DNA of 33,683 nucleotides from assembly GCA_029004185.1 (NCBI GenBank), contig JAQUPB010000013.1, forward strand, positions 1 through 33,683. Direction: 5' to 3'. A program made the translations under genes and the position numbers. Shown piece by piece: positions 32,366-33,683 of this stretch (position 1 is its first letter; each line of letters starts with the position of its first letter). The notes beneath the pieces were generated by a model. The model saw only the letters and a program-made list of their open reading frames with translations. It was not told the origin of the DNA and searched no databases. The DNA is from Bacteroidales bacterium. GTDB lineage: Bacteria > Bacteroidota > Bacteroidia > Bacteroidales > JAHJDW01.

Positions 32366-32391
32366 TTGAAATTATAAATTGATTTTACCTT

Positions 32392-33165
32392 CTAATATGC
32401 TTTTTCGAGCGTAAACTGAATAGGCATATTTAAAATAACTCTTACAGCATAACCTTTTTGTTTGCCGGGAATCCATTTTGGCATTAGTTTAGCAACTCTT
32501 AAAGCTTCTTCATCACAGCCACCGCCTATGCCTCTTAGGATTTTAAAATTACTTAAGCTGCCATCTTTTTCTACAATAAAACTTATAAAAACCTTACCTT
32601 CAATTCCCATTTCTTTTGCATCCTTCGGATATTTTATGTTATCTAAAATAAATTTAAACCGGGCTTCTTCTCCACCTTTGAATTCAGGCATTTCTGACGG
32701 AACCGGATCGGGAGGTGGCGTGACATCATCCGGGATCACATTGTCATTTTTCTTATTGCCGAAATCATCGTTCGTCAATTCCGATTCGATTTGCAATGGA
32801 ACTGTTTTCACCTGTTCGATTGAGGCAAAAAGCTCTGAGCTGTCAACTTTGTCAGCTATCACCGGAGGAGTGAAGCCTTTTATTATTTCTTTTTCTTTTA
32901 CCGGAGGAGGTGGTGGTAGTACTGGTGGGGGCGGAGGGGGCGGAGGATTTAAAATAATTATTATATTCCTCTCACCGGGTGTTCCGTTCAAAGTATTGTT
33001 TTTTGAACTGAAAAAAACTATTAAAATAATCAGAACAACAACAGTCGAAGTAAATGCCAACGACCTTGTTAGGTACTTTTTGTAAACCATCCTGTGGTAA
33101 TATGCGCCATATTCTTTGTTGCGGTTTTCAAAAGTAATTTCGTCAAGATTTTTTGGGGTTTCCAT
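32392..33165 (-). CDS. TonB family energy transducer
   Basis: A 257-residue TonB-like protein. A short cytosolic start (ENRNKEYGAYYHR, typical of Bacteroidota TonB) leads into one membrane segment (about 33-52), a proline tract with eight consecutive prolines (about 74-90), a variable periplasmic linker, and the C-terminal TonB domain (about 165-257, with FKGGEEARFKFILDNIKYP, GKVFISFIVEKDGS and a PKWIPGKQKG block). It transmits proton-motive force to outer-membrane TonB-dependent transporters. No exbB/exbD is adjacent. It shares a 16-nt leader motif with the adhesin gene. Confidence 0.92.
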   Translation of the reverse strand: METPKNLDEITFENRNKEYGAYYHRMVYKKYLTRSLAFTSTVVVLIILIVFFSSKNNTLNGTPGERNIIIILNPPPPPPPPVLPPPPPVKEKEIIKGFTPPVIADKVDSSELFASIEQVKTVPLQIESELTNDDFGNKKNDNVIPDDVTPPPDPVPSEMPEFKGGEEARFKFILDNIKYPKDAKEMGIEGKVFISFIVEKDGSLSNFKILRGIGGGCDEEALRVAKLMPKWIPGKQKGYAVRVILNMPIQFTLEKAY

Positions 33166-33313
33166 TGCGTTTTTGTTTTAGGGTTAATTAATAAAATTCA
33201 ATTTAAATTTACAAAACAAAAAAAACCAAGTAAAGCGCGAATAAGGGAACGGCAGGGCTGATTCAGTGAAATGAAGGTTTGAATAAGTTAAAATCTTAAT
33301 CAGTTAATAAAAT

Positions 33314-33374
33314 GTTTGTCGTTTGTCGTTTGTCGTTGTTTTATTTTATAATTATCAATTTCCAATTATATTTG
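33314..33374. repeat. Heptamer arrays (GTTTGTC x3, then AATTATC/AATTTCC)
   Basis: GTTTGTC at 33314, 33321 and 33328; AATT at 33350, 33357 and 33364, each with an exact 7-nt period. The last unit runs into a -7-like TATATTTG at 33367-33374. Confidence 0.75.
33344..33374 (+). promoter_or_regulatory. Candidate promoter of the alcohol dehydrogenase gene
   Basis: TATATTTG (33367-33374) with TTTT (one mismatch to TTTG) 19 nt upstream at 33344-33347. It lies within heptamer-periodic DNA and would give a leader of about 95 nt made almost entirely of the GCCGAAC array. Confidence 0.4.
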
Positions 33375-33390
33375 TGCTCTGTTTTTTTTA

Positions 33391-33474
33391 CAAATGACCA
33401 ATTACATTAACGCCAAACGCCGAACGCCGAACGCCGAACGCCGAACGCCGAACGCATAACGTATAACTCAAATA
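33391..33474. repeat. Twelve-unit heptamer array (GCCGAAC type)
   Basis: GCCGAAC is repeated five times exactly (33419-33453), with in-phase flanking variants GCCAAAC before and GCATAAC, GTATAAC after. Weaker in-phase units reach back to 33391. It ends 2 nt before the ATG of the next gene. It is the only GC-rich stretch in the 311-nt gap after tonB; the rest (33166-33313) shows no feature that I can name. Confidence 0.9.
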
Positions 33475-33476
33475 AC

Positions 33477-33683
33477 ATGATAAACTTCACATACAAAATT
33501 CCAACTAAAATATATTTTGGAAAAGAACAAATAAAAAATCTTGAAAAGGAAATAAAAAATTATAAAAGCATTTTGCTTGCTTATGGAGAAGGAAGCATAA
33601 AGAAATACGGATTATACCAAAAAGTAGTTGATATATTGAAGGCAAACAAAATTACTTTTTGCGAATTATCGGGAATAAAGCCT
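33477..33683 (+). CDS. Iron-containing alcohol dehydrogenase, N-terminal part (cut by window edge)
   Basis: 69 codons run from an ATG at 33477 off the right edge. The N-terminus (NFTYKIPTKIYFGKEQIKNL, then ILLAYGEGSIKKYGLYQKVV and a CELSGIKP end) is that of the butanol-dehydrogenase/YqhD branch of group III iron-containing alcohol dehydrogenases, with the GxGS NAD(P)-binding turn visible. These reduce aldehydes with NAD(P)H in the cytosol. The metal-binding histidines lie outside the window. The start codon directly follows the heptamer array. Confidence 0.85.
   Translation, partial: MINFTYKIPTKIYFGKEQIKNLEKEIKNYKSILLAYGEGSIKKYGLYQKVVDILKANKITFCELSGIKP

Noticed and set aside
32462-33085. 207-codon plus-strand frame opposite tonB
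   Set aside because: Glycine-rich and serine-rich runs mirror the proline tract of TonB, and TonB is supported by clear domain motifs.
33391-33474. CRISPR-like direct repeats
   Set aside because: The 7-nt units are contiguous with no spacers, and no cas genes are present.

Overview
The window reads as a chromosomal segment of an AT-rich member of the Bacteroidota. The evidence is a PorP/SprF-type protein, two forms of the type IX secretion C-terminal sorting domain (A-type with a PNP motif, and gliding-motility-type), a Bacteroidota-style TonB, the SufBCD proteins, a menaquinone methyltransferase, and several promoters that fit the Bacteroidota consensus TTTG - 18 to 20 nt - TAnnTTTG. No phage, plasmid or CRISPR locus is visible. 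Most genes are housekeeping; the unusual content lies in the intergenic DNA and around one tRNA gene.

Layout. 1-404: 5' part of a sugar-transferase-like gene (minus). 568-5001: dCMP deaminase, tRNA-Gln, an HD hydrolase, a PHP phosphoesterase, hemW and a lipoprotein of beta-propeller type. 5027-12183: a secreted peptidylarginine-deiminase homologue with a type IX sorting domain, a large repeat-rich secreted protein, ubiE/menG and a Kup potassium transporter, all minus. 12304-14735: a D-2-hydroxyacid dehydrogenase, a serine acetyltransferase and a thioredoxin-fold protein (plus). 14745-19241: sufB-sufC-lipoprotein-sufD (minus). 19437-20546: a CDF metal transporter preceded by a structured RNA with its own promoter and terminator. 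20785-23105: a PstS-like lipoprotein overlapping hisS. 23627-26871: thrS-infC-rpmI-rplT, with infC apparently starting at AUA. 27014-27897: a tRNA(CAU) followed by two tandem 389-bp units, each carrying a GIY-YIG nuclease gene and a copy of the tRNA 3' half. 28058-29095: threonine aldolase. 29133-33165: PorP/SprF-like protein, a large adhesin-like type IX cargo and TonB (minus). 33477-end: start of an iron-containing alcohol dehydrogenase.

How parts fit together. The deiminase, the adhesin-like protein and the PorP/SprF protein belong to one export route (type IX secretion), though the secretion machinery itself is outside the window. The dehydrogenase and serine acetyltransferase may act successively toward serine and cysteine, and the suf genes use cysteine sulfur for Fe-S clusters. 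The translation cluster (thrS, infC, L35, L20) has the classical order.

Most notable: (1) the tandem GIY-YIG/tRNA-3'-half unit, which resembles a minimal tRNA-targeting mobile element; (2) short arrays with an exact 7- or 8-nt period in at least eight intergenic places, several reaching into start or stop codons; (3) a structured leader RNA ending in an intrinsic terminator about a dozen bases before the CDF gene; (4) a PPAD-like deiminase that keeps every active-site residue I could align from memory. Coordinates were counted by hand. Family assignments come from recognised motifs, not from database searches.
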